A stretch of 46,694 nucleotides of DNA from Opitutales bacterium (GTDB taxonomy: Bacteria > Verrucomicrobiota > Verrucomicrobiia > Opitutales > Seribacteraceae): contig JAQWWZ010000046.1 in the NCBI GenBank assembly GCA_029254745.1, forward strand, positions 1 through 46,694. The letters are read 5' to 3'. The notes beneath the pieces are model-generated. The model was not told where the DNA came from and ran no database searches. It was given only the letters and a program-made list of their open reading frames with translations. Of the stretch, positions 31,750 to 41,521 are shown in pieces. Both the position numbers and the translations under genes were made by a program. The stretch's first letter is position 1; each line of letters opens with the position of its first letter.

Positions 31750-32456
31750 ATCCGCTCCCGATTCTTTCGCCAAGCAGAACTATCAAATTGTTGGCAGAAT
31801 ATTTTCCTTTCTCGACAAAATTCTGGTGGCCATTCTACTTTTTGAAAATCTTGCTCCAAAAGACCAAGTAGTTGTTCCAGGAAATCATGATGGAATATTT
31901 TCGAATTAAAGGTAGAAAGCTTTTCAATCTCCAAAGTCCCTTGCATTAAGATAGCGGATCGTGTCCTCTTCATAGCCGCACCCGCAATTTTTGATTCTTC
32001 TTTGCCGATCATTAAGTCCTTTCCAACAGGTTCATGAAAACAATCACCAGGAATACCTGCCTTTTTTTCTACCTCACAAGGTTGTAAAAAAGTTGTAATC
32101 GATTGGCTTGCGAGTGCTCTCCCCATGGCAGCATGTATAAACTCATAAAGGTCTAAGGATGGAATTTGATACGATGGATGACCTCTCGGTAGTACGAGGC
32201 AATAAGTCCAGTCATGGCCGTGTCTTACAATCCCTCCCCCTGTTGGTCTCCGTATCAAGTTTTCAATGGCCTCTCCAGCTTCCTGCTCAACCCATTGCCA
32301 TTTTTGCCCATAACCAAAACTGATTTGCGGCTTCTCCCATTGATAATGACGGAATAAGGGCAGATTGGCTTTCACGGAATGCTGCATTAGCCACCAGTCG
32401 GAAGCCATATTTTCAGCCCCTGTTTCGATTAAGGATGGATAAACAAGCAAACTCAT
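31746..32456 (-). CDS. Lipoate/octanoate transfer family protein (LplA/LipM-like)
   Basis: 236 residues. The family motif RRPTGGGIVRHG lies at 69-80, preceded by ENMASDWWLM (15-24) and ISFGYGQKW. The C-terminal accessory domain of E. coli LplA is missing, as in octanoyltransferase LipM or short ligases. It attaches lipoate or octanoate to a lipoyl domain. Ligase and transferase cannot be told apart from the sequence. It lies next to a RmlD-like gene on the same strand (12-base gap) and overlaps the convergent methyltransferase stop by four bases. Confidence 0.8.
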   Translation of the reverse strand: MSLLVYPSLIETGAENMASDWWLMQHSVKANLPLFRHYQWEKPQISFGYGQKWQWVEQEAGEAIENLIRRPTGGGIVRHGHDWTYCLVLPRGHPSYQIPSLDLYEFIHAAMGRALASQSITTFLQPCEVEKKAGIPGDCFHEPVGKDLMIGKEESKIAGAAMKRTRSAILMQGTLEIEKLSTFNSKIFHHDFLEQLLGLLEQDFQKVEWPPEFCRERKIFCQQFDSSAWRKNRERI

Positions 32457-32468
32457 AAATGGATAATC

Positions 32469-33422
32469 TTAGAACTTATGAATATATACATTCGGTTTAT
32501 CAGCGTTTTGTCGGTGCCACCTAAAAAGGTCCTCCGGCAGTAATAACTCTTCAATCTGTTCTTGAACTGACGAAGGATTGGTAGTCAATTTCCCAACCAG
32601 AGGTGCAAGTTCAAAACCAAGATGCTGGGGTCTGGAATCACTGTCATGATAATCTTTTATAGCTCCTTTGATAATTCGGTTTCGAGAAAACCCAAAACGA
32701 TCAAGGATTCGAATGCCTAGTTCATATCGGCTTATTTCCTCTGCTCCAGCCCAATGAAATAAGCCATTTAGATTTGGTCTCTCCAATAGCTCAACCACGG
32801 CGGACGCGACATTTTCAGAAGAACAGGGCTGCCTCATCTCATCGTCAAACAAAGTGAGTGGATTTCCGTTCTGTATGCTTCGTAAAATCTTTTCGTGGGG
32901 ACTCCTCTTTCCATAAGGGCTGTTTCCGTTGAGGAGAGTGATGCGCAAAATTGCAAGATTCTCATCTGTTACTGCAAGGACTTTTTTTTCTGCTTCAAGC
33001 TTTTGACTCCCATATTCATTTAGTGGATTAGGAATATCAGTCGAACGGTAGGGTGAGGAAGTCCCATCAAAGACCATATCAGTGGAAACATGAATGAATC
33101 GAGCACTCAAGTGAGAAGCAATCTCGGCAAGTTTTACCGCACCCTCAATGTTTATTTTCCGGGAAAAACTTGAGTCTTTAATTACTGTATCGGGAGAAGA
33201 AATTGCAGCACAGTTTATAATTGCATCTGGCCATGTATCTAAAAGTTCACGAGTTAACCCTTCTTGGTTTGAAAGGCATAATGCTTGAGCCCCTCCAAAA
33301 GTAGATTGCTTAGAATATCGCATGCTTTTGTGATGTCTCTTGGCCAAAGCCCGAGAAACTGCATCACCAAGAAGACCGCTGGATCCAAACAAAGCTACTT
33401 TCACACCACTTAGACTACTCAT
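32469..33422 (-). CDS. RmlD-like NAD-dependent sugar nucleotide reductase
   Basis: 317 residues. The Rossmann motif GSSGLLG lies at 13-19, VSTDMVFDG near 112-120, and the catalytic YxxxK at Y137-K141 (EYGSQK). FHWAGAEEISRYELG resembles the C-terminal part of dTDP-4-dehydrorhamnose reductases. It probably reduces a 4-keto sugar nucleotide for surface polysaccharide, although other family members are methionine adenosyltransferase beta-like and lack this activity. No rmlABC genes are in the window. Confidence 0.75.
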   Translation of the reverse strand: MSSLSGVKVALFGSSGLLGDAVSRALAKRHHKSMRYSKQSTFGGAQALCLSNQEGLTRELLDTWPDAIINCAAISSPDTVIKDSSFSRKINIEGAVKLAEIASHLSARFIHVSTDMVFDGTSSPYRSTDIPNPLNEYGSQKLEAEKKVLAVTDENLAILRITLLNGNSPYGKRSPHEKILRSIQNGNPLTLFDDEMRQPCSSENVASAVVELLERPNLNGLFHWAGAEEISRYELGIRILDRFGFSRNRIIKGAIKDYHDSDSRPQHLGFELAPLVGKLTTNPSSVQEQIEELLLPEDLFRWHRQNADKPNVYIHKF

Positions 33423-33514
33423 TCATGATAATCCTACAATACGAGAGTTTACTCATTCTTCTTTTGCTTTTCCTTGAACAAAACAGGCTTATCCGATAAC
33501 TTGCAGTTTTTACG

Positions 33515-34621
33515 ATGAACTTTTCCCAACTTGCGAACCCTCGCATTCTGGAACAACCCACATATCAACCAGGCAAACCAATCGAAGAAGTTGCCCGAGA
33601 GCAAGGCATTGCTCCCCAAGATATTTGCAAGCTTGCCTCAAACGAAAACCCTTGGGGAGCATCACCTGCTGCTCTTGTGGCTGCCCATAGTGCGCTCGAT
33701 AGTGTTCACCGCTATCCTGACGGAAGTTCGTTAGCTCTTAGAGAAAAGCTTGCAAGTCTTCACGCACTTTCGCCAAAACAATTTATTATTGGAAACGGAT
33801 CGAATGAAATCATCGAATTGATTGGCCATGTTTTCTTGAACGAAGGAGACGAAGTTTTATTCGGAGAATATGCATTTGTTGTTTATAAATTAGTTTCTCT
33901 TCTAATGGGGGCTAGTCCCGTATGCTCACCAATGCCCGGTCTCAAGCATGATCTCAACCAAATGAAGGCATTGATTACTGAGCGAACCAAAGTTATTTTT
34001 CTTCCAAGCCCAAATAACCCAACCGGTACCTCAAATACGGAAGAAGAGATTTTTGCTTTTGTTCGCGACCTTCCGGATAACATCATCTTTTGCCTAGATG
34101 AAGCCTATGCGGAATATCTGGAGGATGCGCCAGATTTACGGGTTTTACTCCGAGAAGGAAAAAAAGTTATTGGGCTCCGAACTTTCTCAAAAATTTATGG
34201 ACTAGCAGGACTCCGTGTAGGATACGGGTATGGATGTCATGAGATCATTGAATTATTACAACAAGCCCGGCAACCTTTCAACGCAAACGCGGTTGCTCTT
34301 GCAGCGGCAACCGCATCTGTAGAAGACCAAAATTGGGTAAGAGAATGTAGGCTTAAAAACAAGCAGGGATTGAAACAGCTCCAAGATGCATGTGACCGTC
34401 TCAACCTCCCTTGGATACCAAGCGATGCCAACTTCCTCCTTATTGAAATTGGTGATGGATATAAAGCCTTTCAAAAACTACAAGCACTCGGTGTAATTAC
34501 TCGCCCCATGCCAAAAGGATTAGAACAGTATGTTCGTGTTTCCGTTGGGACTACAAATGAAAATGAAATGGCAATGGCAGCCATTGAAAAAATTATCCCT
34601 CTACTGAAATATTCTGCCTAA
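33515..34621 (+). CDS. hisC: Histidinol-phosphate aminotransferase
   Basis: 368 residues of the fold-type I PLP family. LASNENPWGASP (40-51) and the PLP lysine K226 in RTFSKIYGLAGLRVGY are diagnostic for HisC, as are PNNPTGT (166-172) and LDEAYAEY (194-201). It makes L-histidinol phosphate from imidazole acetol phosphate. The stop overlaps the start of the CBS-domain gene by one base (TAATG), indicating coupling. hisF lies farther along at 40642 on the same strand. Confidence 0.93.
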   Translation: MNFSQLANPRILEQPTYQPGKPIEEVAREQGIAPQDICKLASNENPWGASPAALVAAHSALDSVHRYPDGSSLALREKLASLHALSPKQFIIGNGSNEIIELIGHVFLNEGDEVLFGEYAFVVYKLVSLLMGASPVCSPMPGLKHDLNQMKALITERTKVIFLPSPNNPTGTSNTEEEIFAFVRDLPDNIIFCLDEAYAEYLEDAPDLRVLLREGKKVIGLRTFSKIYGLAGLRVGYGYGCHEIIELLQQARQPFNANAVALAAATASVEDQNWVRECRLKNKQGLKQLQDACDRLNLPWIPSDANFLLIEIGDGYKAFQKLQALGVITRPMPKGLEQYVRVSVGTTNENEMAMAAIEKIIPLLKYSA

Positions 34622-35889
34622 TGACAAGTTTCATGTGGATAATTGCGGGGGTCTGGTCAGTGCTCATACTTTTCTCTTCTTACCTAGGAGTATTCAGAAC
34701 GCTCGTAGACAGAATCCGATCAGGTCTTTCAGCTTCACCCACAAAAACAGACCGAATTTCCAAGCTAATTACAACTTCTCTCACCCTACCCAATCATGAA
34801 AGGCCCTTTCATGTAGAAGCTAGCTTTCTATCTTCTTTTCAAGTTCTAGCGGGCTATTTCTTCTTTCATAACTTCCTAGCCAACACTACCGCTTCCTACC
34901 TAATACCCTGTATTTTTGCTCTTTTGGTGGAAAGAATGTCCACATGGCTCTACCCACGTAAAATAGTCCAGTCAAAAAATTTGGACTCCCATTTAAAAAT
35001 GGGTTTTTTGATGGTCAAGCTCACGACACTTTTATGTGTTCCCATGCAACTGGTCTTATCCTTCTCTGAACGATTACTTCAATCTTCCGGACAAAAGACT
35101 CTACAGGCAAAAGAAGAGGAAAACGAAGTGGCTGACCATATTCGCATCGTTGGAAGAGAAGGGAGCAACATCGACCCAGATGTTCTTGAAATCATGGGTA
35201 ACACCTTGGAAATGAGCCAACTAAAAATCAAAGATGTAATGGTTCCCAGAAACCAAGTGCAAATCTTGGACATTAATGATGCATACCAAAAAAACTTAGC
35301 AATTACCAAATCTTCGGGGCATACCCGCTTACCACTTTGTGAAGGTAATCTCGACCACTGCCTGGGCATTATACATGTTAAACACGCATTTCGCACCATA
35401 TCCGATGCTCAGGATATGTTCGATCTCCATCAGATTACGAAATCACCCACTTTGCTTAACAGTGAAGAGTTTCTTCCTGTTGCCCTTAAAAAAATGATGA
35501 AACTAAAGGTTCATATGGCTTTAGTTAGAGATGAATTTGGAGGCATTGATGGGGTAATTACGCTCGAAGATATACTAGAAGAAGTTGTGGGCGAAATTCA
35601 GGATGAATTTGACTCAGAAGAAGATGATGTCGAAATGCTAAGTGATGGGGTATGGAAAATATCAGGTCTCACTGCCTTACATGCATTGCCCGAGGAGCTG
35701 GGTATCTCAGATGAAGATCCTGAAATTTCAAGCTTGGGTGGTATGCTGACCCAAACGATTGGTAAAATCCCAGAAAATCGAGAAATATTTGATTTCCCTA
35801 ATTTTAAAGTAGAAATCTTAGATGCAGATGATACCCGAGTGCAAAGTGTAAAAATTGTACTTAACAAGCCATCGAATACTTTGGAATAA
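34621..35889 (+). CDS. CorC/HlyC-type CNNM/CBS membrane protein
   Basis: 422 residues. Hydrophobic segments lie in the N-terminal half (about 5-25, 75-105, 125-150), followed by paired CBS domains with LKIKDVMVPRNQVQILD (about 198-214) and LEDILEEVVGEIQDEF (about 312-328). A CorC_HlyC C-terminal domain follows, rich in acidic residues. The family exports Mg2+ or Co2+ or handles metal homeostasis, with ATP sensing by the CBS pair. It is translationally coupled to hisC, a link with no obvious functional reason. Confidence 0.8.
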   Translation: MTSFMWIIAGVWSVLILFSSYLGVFRTLVDRIRSGLSASPTKTDRISKLITTSLTLPNHERPFHVEASFLSSFQVLAGYFFFHNFLANTTASYLIPCIFALLVERMSTWLYPRKIVQSKNLDSHLKMGFLMVKLTTLLCVPMQLVLSFSERLLQSSGQKTLQAKEEENEVADHIRIVGREGSNIDPDVLEIMGNTLEMSQLKIKDVMVPRNQVQILDINDAYQKNLAITKSSGHTRLPLCEGNLDHCLGIIHVKHAFRTISDAQDMFDLHQITKSPTLLNSEEFLPVALKKMMKLKVHMALVRDEFGGIDGVITLEDILEEVVGEIQDEFDSEEDDVEMLSDGVWKISGLTALHALPEELGISDEDPEISSLGGMLTQTIGKIPENREIFDFPNFKVEILDADDTRVQSVKIVLNKPSNTLE

Positions 35890-35905
35890 TCTACAATGAG
35901 ATGGA

Positions 35906-37429
35906 TTAGTCTCGTGGAAAAAGGATAACTTTTTCTTTCACAGTTTTACCAGTTAATGTATTCCCCCAAATCAGTTCATCCTCCCACAATTCTATGGGTT
36001 GTAATGTCAACCTCTCATGGATTCTTGCATGTACCGTTGGCATAACTGGAGATATTGCCACACTCACTAACCTTAGTCCTTCAAGCATAGTCGCTAAACA
36101 AGAACGAAGAGCTTGTAAATCTTGAGGGTTTTCTGATTTGGCAAGCTTCCATGGCAATCGATCATCAGCGTACTTATTAATCGCACGAACGAAGCCAAAT
36201 ATTTCTTCTAAACCAAGATTAAAGCGATAGGCTTGAAAATGCTTCAGCATCGAACTTACTGCTTTTCCCCAATGTTCTTGCAGGCCAAGCTCATAACTTT
36301 CACAAAGATCTGCAGCGGGGACGACTCCTTCGACATAACTTCGAGTCATATGCAAAAGTCGACTCAACAAATTACCAAGATCGTTCCCTAGATCCGCTCG
36401 GTATCTAGACTGAAAACGTTCCAGCGAAAATTCAGCATCCTGCCCAACTGTCATTTCTCTCATCACAAAATAGCGAAAGCTATCAGCTCCGTATTGATCG
36501 ACTAAACTAAGAGGATCCACTGTTTCCCCCGTACTTTTCGACATCTTAGCTCCTGAAGTGGTCCACCATCCATGTGCCAGGATTGATTTTGGCGTATCCA
36601 AACCACTGGCATGTAGCATGATTGGCCAGTATACCGCGTGCGGCGGAGTAAGAATATCTTTCCCAATTACATGAAGGTTGGCAGGCCAACGATTTTCTTG
36701 TTCAGGATCCAGAGAAACAACCGCAGAGTAGTAATTGACCAAAGCATCAAACCAAACATAGGTGACAAAATTATCATCGAAAGGAAGGGGTATTCCCCAT
36801 GATAATCTTTCTTTCGGCCTAGATATACATAAATCATTCAAAGGTTCTTTTAAAAATTCAAGAACCTGTGCCTGTCGGTTTGTAGGTAAAATAAACTCTT
36901 GATTATCGGTAATATGTTTAACAAGCCAATCTTGGTATTTACTCAATTTAAAGAAATAATTGCTTTCAGTGATTTCAGTTACTTCACCAAAGATTTCCGG
37001 CCATTTACCGTTAACCTTATCTTTTTCCTGAAGAAATTGCTCTGCCCGGGTGGAATAAAAACCTTGATATTCAGTTTGGTAAATCTCTCCTTTTTCATAA
37101 AGATTCTGCAAAATGTTAGCTACCACTTTTTTATGCCTTGTCTCCGTTGTCCGGATGTAATCATCATGAGATACATTGAGTTTTCCAAGCATCTCTTGAA
37201 ATTCTGCCGCAACTTTATTACACCGCTCCTGGGGTGATATTCCTTCTTTCTGGGCTCCTTGTTGTACTTTTTGCCCATGTTCATCCAATCCAGTCAGAAA
37301 GTGAACATTGCGTCCTTCCAGTCGCATCGTACGAGCAATTACATCCGTAAGTATTTTTTCATAGGCATGACCGAGGTGGGGTGAGCCGTTTGCGTAATCA
37401 ATTGCGGTCGTGAGGTAAAAATTTTTCAT
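35906..37429 (-). CDS. metG: Methionyl-tRNA synthetase, short form
   Basis: 507 residues. The class I HIGH motif is HLGH (18-21) and the KMSKS motif is 295-299. VWFDALVNYYSA and NYFFKLSKYQDWL are typical of MetRS. No zinc-finger cysteines are seen in the connective region, and the C-terminal EMAP/dimerisation domain of the E. coli enzyme is absent, matching shorter bacterial MetRS. It charges initiator and elongator tRNA-Met. It converges on the CBS gene with a 16-base gap. Confidence 0.95.
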   Translation of the reverse strand: MKNFYLTTAIDYANGSPHLGHAYEKILTDVIARTMRLEGRNVHFLTGLDEHGQKVQQGAQKEGISPQERCNKVAAEFQEMLGKLNVSHDDYIRTTETRHKKVVANILQNLYEKGEIYQTEYQGFYSTRAEQFLQEKDKVNGKWPEIFGEVTEITESNYFFKLSKYQDWLVKHITDNQEFILPTNRQAQVLEFLKEPLNDLCISRPKERLSWGIPLPFDDNFVTYVWFDALVNYYSAVVSLDPEQENRWPANLHVIGKDILTPPHAVYWPIMLHASGLDTPKSILAHGWWTTSGAKMSKSTGETVDPLSLVDQYGADSFRYFVMREMTVGQDAEFSLERFQSRYRADLGNDLGNLLSRLLHMTRSYVEGVVPAADLCESYELGLQEHWGKAVSSMLKHFQAYRFNLGLEEIFGFVRAINKYADDRLPWKLAKSENPQDLQALRSCLATMLEGLRLVSVAISPVMPTVHARIHERLTLQPIELWEDELIWGNTLTGKTVKEKVILFPRD

Positions 37430-37532
37430 TTCATCTGTTCACTACACCAGAAAGTGCTAAAGAACGACACCAAACCACTCGAAGTTTGTTTAGAGGGTTG
37501 ACTTCATGCGGTGCTGCTAAGAATATGAAAAT

Positions 37533-37547
37533 ACAAGATATTCTTGT
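37533..37547 (+). promoter_or_regulatory. Small hairpin followed by T-tract in the rho leader
   Basis: ACAAGA-TAT-TCTTGT is a perfect 6-bp inverted repeat followed by TTTTTCTAATCTTTT. It lies in the 195-base gap between metG and rho. TTGACT at 37498-37503 may be a -35 element for rho. The hairpin is AT-rich and could attenuate rho, as known rho genes are autoregulated, but this is weak evidence. The rest of the gap shows no gene or other element. Confidence 0.3.
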
Positions 37548-37624
37548 TTTTCTAATCTTTTGACACCCACATTTACCCTACGGGTTCAACATTTGACGGT
37601 TCGTCACCCTTTTTTTCCATCAGT

Positions 37625-38761
37625 ATGAGCGAAGACATTCCACAAGCTCCTGAAACCATTGAGGTCGAAGGCTTGCTAATCCTAAACGACAATAAATCGG
37701 GCTCCTTGCTCGATCCACAAAGGGGCGGAAAAACAACCCCTCATGATCCTTTTGTACCAAGAGAATTGATAAAACGATTTAAGCTCAAAAAAGGTTCTTT
37801 TATTAAGGCAGATGCAATCCCAGACAAAGCGAGGCCCAACCCCAAAATTAGATTTATACACGAAGTCGATGGCGTAGCCTTAAATGATCGCAAAAAGTTG
37901 TTTCGTTTTGACCAACTCACCACTATCCAACCGCAAGAAAAATTAAACCTGGAATCGAAGGATGGTCGGATGACAACGCGAGTGCTGGATCTTTTTTGCC
38001 CGATTGGCAAAGGTCAAAGAAGCTTAATCGTCGCACCACCCCGAGCTGGTAAAACCACCATTCTTCATGACATTGCAAAAGGAATCGAAGAAAACCATCC
38101 TGACTGCCACCTCATGGTTTTACTTATTGATGAGCGTCCTGAGGAAGTTACTGATTTCAAGAGAACGGTACCGGCAGAAATTTACGCCTCATCAAATGAT
38201 GAAGAAGTAAAAAACCACCTTCGAATTGCTGAACTCGCGATCGAGAGAGCTAAACGCTTGGTAGAGGCCAAAAAGGATGTAATTCTACTTATGGACTCTA
38301 TCACACGGTTATCGCGTGCCTACAATGCAGCTTCAGGAAAAAGCGGGAGAACCATGACAGGTGGTCTTGATGTGCGTGCTTTGGAGAAACCAAGGCAAAT
38401 ATTTTCAACAGCCCGAAATTCAGAGGAAGCTGGGTCTCTAACCATTGTAGCCACTGCGTTAGTGGAGACAGGATCTAAAATGGACGAACTAATTTTCCAA
38501 GAGTTCAAAGGGACTGGTAATTGTGAAATTGTATTGGATCGAAAAATTGCTGAACTACGGTTATGGCCAGCTATCAACTTGGCTTCATCCGGTACACGCA
38601 AGGAAGAAGACCTTATGAACCCAGTAGATTTAGAAAAAACTTCATTTCTTAGAAGAGCGATGTCTCCCATGAAAATTATTGATGCTGCTGAAACCCTAAT
38701 TGAGCGAATGTCATCCACTTCATCAAATAAAGAATTTTTAGAGTTAATCCAAACACCTTAA
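37625..38761 (+). CDS. rho: Transcription termination factor Rho lacking the N-terminal helical domain
   Basis: 378 residues against about 419 for E. coli Rho. It begins directly at the RNA-binding cold-shock-like domain (EVEGLLILNDNKSGSLLDP). Walker A is APPRAGKTT (137-145), Walker B follows as DVILLMDSITRLSRAYN, and the Q-loop and R-loop regions (GGLDVRALEKPRQIF) are intact, so the ATP-driven helicase should be functional. The upstream frame stays open for about 23 codons to a stop at 37553 but has no ATG, so the helical Rho_N domain is truly absent. Verrucomicrobia often carry a longer Rho N-terminus. Confidence 0.93.
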   Translation: MSEDIPQAPETIEVEGLLILNDNKSGSLLDPQRGGKTTPHDPFVPRELIKRFKLKKGSFIKADAIPDKARPNPKIRFIHEVDGVALNDRKKLFRFDQLTTIQPQEKLNLESKDGRMTTRVLDLFCPIGKGQRSLIVAPPRAGKTTILHDIAKGIEENHPDCHLMVLLIDERPEEVTDFKRTVPAEIYASSNDEEVKNHLRIAELAIERAKRLVEAKKDVILLMDSITRLSRAYNAASGKSGRTMTGGLDVRALEKPRQIFSTARNSEEAGSLTIVATALVETGSKMDELIFQEFKGTGNCEIVLDRKIAELRLWPAINLASSGTRKEEDLMNPVDLEKTSFLRRAMSPMKIIDAAETLIERMSSTSSNKEFLELIQTP

Positions 38762-38829
38762 CTCATTGACAATAACAGCCTCTGCAGGCATTCTAGAACC
38801 CTTCCCCCTTAATTTCATACTGGCATCCG

Positions 38830-40590
38830 ATGCATAATTTTTCTGATCAGTGTCTAGACCTCGCTAGAGCTCTTTTAGGCAACAATCTCAAGCACATTAA
38901 CGAAGACGGAACGATCACTCCGGCAACAAATGAATCGAGTCGCATCGATGAACCTGGTCATGCTGCTCTTGCGATTGGTGAATTTTTCAGAGCAACCGGT
39001 GAAGTCGAGCTGGCGGGCTTTGACTTGTTTGATCTCTCAGCACGGTGTATCACACACCAAGCATTTTCTGAAGAAGCAAGCGATAATGGTATGGCTTATG
39101 CAGCTCTTGGTCTCCTTTCTTTTGGAGCCTCCAAGGAAAGAAACCCTGTTTGGGAAAGGCTGCTTGACCCTACCCGCGAGCAATTAGATGAGTGCCTTCT
39201 CACTCGAACTGAACGGAAAGATCATTACCAAGCATTTAATGTAGCGAAGTCGGTTGCCCGCTTTAGTTTCGGGCTCACCAAAAAAGACGATACCGGAAAG
39301 GTGATCGATCGATTTGTTGAACATTTGGAAAATCACAGCAGTGGCGGTTATTTCAATGATGATGAAACAGGGCAGACTGGTCTTTTTGACATCTATGGTC
39401 TGCTCTCTTTTGTTTTTATCAGACAAGCTCTGCAACTTCACGCCAATGTTCACCTCAAAGATCGTAAGCTGCCTAAATTACGTACTTTTGCAGAAAAATA
39501 TATCCGTATGATTCCAGACATGACAAGACAGGACGGTCTTGGCTGGAATTATGGTCGTTCCGTAGGTGCATATGGTCAACTTCATGGTATAAGTATGATC
39601 TTACAAGCCATGCGTGACCAATGGATCGCCCCAGAGAAAATGCCCCTGTACCTCGATTCATTACGTAGGCAATTTCAATACTTCTTTGTTACCTACCTCG
39701 ACCAAGATAAAGGCGATTTGGTCATAAGAGACGAAGAAAGAAATACCGTCGACAATCACACAACCCGAATTGCTAATTTTGATGCAGCTCGTTACCTCTG
39801 CCAATGGGCCCGTCTGGCAAGAGTCATAGGAGGTTCTCTCGCAGTACCCACGCCAAACCGGTCGAAAACCGGTGGTAGATTCATCATTTTCGATAAGTCT
39901 CACAAAAAAGAAAACGGTCTATTTCTTTTCAGGGATGAAAATATTGGCGTTCAATACCAGCTTCCTTTGATCAGCCCTACCCCTTCAATTACCTGTGATA
40001 ATCTAGCATTCCCCCACTGCCCTGGTATTTTTGACTGGCCGGTAAACCGCTATCTGCCGGTTATGCTACCCGAACTCACTTTTGGCGATACCACTATCAT
40101 TCCGTCCTATTACGGCAAAAATTCGGTTACTGGAATTGGTCTCAAAAAATCTTTCTATCTTCGCTTTGAGCAACCTGATTTAATTAAAACAGATGGTACT
40201 TTTGCCTATGGGTTAGGCAGTTGCAGCGTTCAATGGAGTTTTGCCGATGGTAAAATTACATCGGAGTTTGTATTCAAAGTTAAAAATCAAATTTCTATGG
40301 ACAAAATGAGGCTCGCTTTAGTTATTGGGGCACCTCACGACTCTCACAGGCTCGGAACGACTCTACGCCAAGGACCTGAAGGATTACGTGCAAATGTAGA
40401 AGTAGATGACTTTCAAGCACAATGGGGGTCTTTTGAAACAGTTACCGAAGATTCCAGCTACAGGGGCTACTCTGGAAATATCCACTACATTCAATACTTG
40501 ATGCGAGACCATCCACTAAACATGCGGCCTGGTCAGCAATACAAACTCGTTATGTCATATCACCCAGATGTGGCCTTTGCTGACGAATAA
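38830..40590 (+). CDS. Unknown protein, possible alpha-toroid plus beta-sandwich
   Basis: 586 residues with no signal peptide. The N-terminal two-thirds is helix-rich, with repeated AALAIGEFFRATGE-like and AYAALGLLSF-like pairs and GWNYGRSVGAYGQLHG near 240-255, reminiscent of (alpha/alpha) toroid polysaccharide lyases and hydrolases. The last third (from about 355) is beta-rich. I do not recognise a family and see no certain catalytic residues. It is encoded between rho and hisF on the same strand. A sugar-polymer-related enzyme is a guess; the missing signal peptide suggests cytoplasmic location. Confidence 0.6.
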   Translation: MHNFSDQCLDLARALLGNNLKHINEDGTITPATNESSRIDEPGHAALAIGEFFRATGEVELAGFDLFDLSARCITHQAFSEEASDNGMAYAALGLLSFGASKERNPVWERLLDPTREQLDECLLTRTERKDHYQAFNVAKSVARFSFGLTKKDDTGKVIDRFVEHLENHSSGGYFNDDETGQTGLFDIYGLLSFVFIRQALQLHANVHLKDRKLPKLRTFAEKYIRMIPDMTRQDGLGWNYGRSVGAYGQLHGISMILQAMRDQWIAPEKMPLYLDSLRRQFQYFFVTYLDQDKGDLVIRDEERNTVDNHTTRIANFDAARYLCQWARLARVIGGSLAVPTPNRSKTGGRFIIFDKSHKKENGLFLFRDENIGVQYQLPLISPTPSITCDNLAFPHCPGIFDWPVNRYLPVMLPELTFGDTTIIPSYYGKNSVTGIGLKKSFYLRFEQPDLIKTDGTFAYGLGSCSVQWSFADGKITSEFVFKVKNQISMDKMRLALVIGAPHDSHRLGTTLRQGPEGLRANVEVDDFQAQWGSFETVTEDSSYRGYSGNIHYIQYLMRDHPLNMRPGQQYKLVMSYHPDVAFADE

Positions 40591-40641
40591 TCTTTCCCTC
40601 TTTTCCAGCTTTCTCACAAGTGTATTTTCGGTTATAGAAAT

Positions 40642-41403
40642 ATGCTCTCAGCTAGAATTATTCCCTGCCTTGATGTTGATAACGGTCGAGTTGTAAAAGG
40701 AGTAAAGTTTCAAGAATTAAGAGATGCAGGAGATCCGATTCAGGTTGCCCAAGCTTATGAAAAACAAGGGGCTGATGAGTTAGTTTTCCTTGATATCACC
40801 GCCTCAAGCGACGAAAGAAAAACAATGAGGGATGTGGTTGAAGAAACAGTGGCTTCCTGCTTTATGCCCGTTACCGTAGGTGGTGGGATTCGTAACCTTG
40901 ATAATATAAGAGAAATGCTTTTGAGCGGTGCAGACAAAGTCAGTATTAACACAGCCGCTATTCTTGACCCCAGCTTAATTAACAGAGCATCTGAGCGCTT
41001 TGGTAATCAATGCATTGTTGTAGCAATCGATGCTAAAAGAAAAACTGACGGTAATGGTTGGCTTGTTTATACCCATGGAGGTCGTAAGGCGACAACTCTT
41101 GACGCAGTGGAGTGGGCTGAAGAAGTGGTTGAACGGGGGGCAGGTGAAATTTTGCTTACCAGTATGGATTGTGATGGGACCAAAGAAGGGTTTGATTTGG
41201 AGCTGACGAAAACCATTAGCGAGGCTGTAAAGGTTCCAGTGATTGCCTCAGGTGGTGTTGGTAATCCTTCTCATATGGTAGATGGGATTACTGTAGGTAA
41301 AGCAAGTGCAGTCTTAGTGGCTAGTATCTTTCATTTCGGTGAATATACGGTCAAAGATGCCAAAGAAGAAATGCGAAAGCAAGGGATTCCAGTAAGATTA
41401 TAA
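40642..41403 (+). CDS. hisF: Imidazole glycerol phosphate synthase cyclase subunit
   Basis: 253 residues, full length. Catalytic Asp residues D11 ([12 protein letters not shown]) and D130 (VVAIDAKR) are present, with phosphate-binding GGGIRN and SGGVGN loops. It converts PRFAR and ammonia from HisH to imidazole glycerol phosphate and AICAR. hisH is not adjacent; hisC is at 33515. The stop codon lies inside a perfect palindrome that probably ends the transcript. Confidence 0.95.
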   Translation: MLSARIIPCLDVDNGRVVKGVKFQELRDAGDPIQVAQAYEKQGADELVFLDITASSDERKTMRDVVEETVASCFMPVTVGGGIRNLDNIREMLLSGADKVSINTAAILDPSLINRASERFGNQCIVVAIDAKRKTDGNGWLVYTHGGRKATTLDAVEWAEEVVERGAGEILLTSMDCDGTKEGFDLELTKTISEAVKVPVIASGGVGNPSHMVDGITVGKASAVLVASIFHFGEYTVKDAKEEMRKQGIPVRL

Positions 41404-41434
41404 TCTTACTTTCTTCAGTTTCCCTTCCACTGAA
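41391..41434 (+). terminator. Tandem hairpins ending hisF
   Basis: A perfect 20-base palindrome (AGTAAGATTA/TAATCTTACT) spans 41391-41410 and includes the hisF stop codon in its centre. It is followed by a pyrimidine-rich run and a second stem, TTCAGT (41414-41419) and ACTGAA (41429-41434). Both can act in termination or transcript-end protection between convergent genes. Neither has a full U-tract on the plus strand. Confidence 0.5.
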
Positions 41435-41521
41435 AAAACTTAATTTAGGCCTTAAAATCTAATTTTTATAGCCATCCGTTGGTAGCGTATTTACTATTCA
41501 AAAGAGATAATAGCCGTAATG

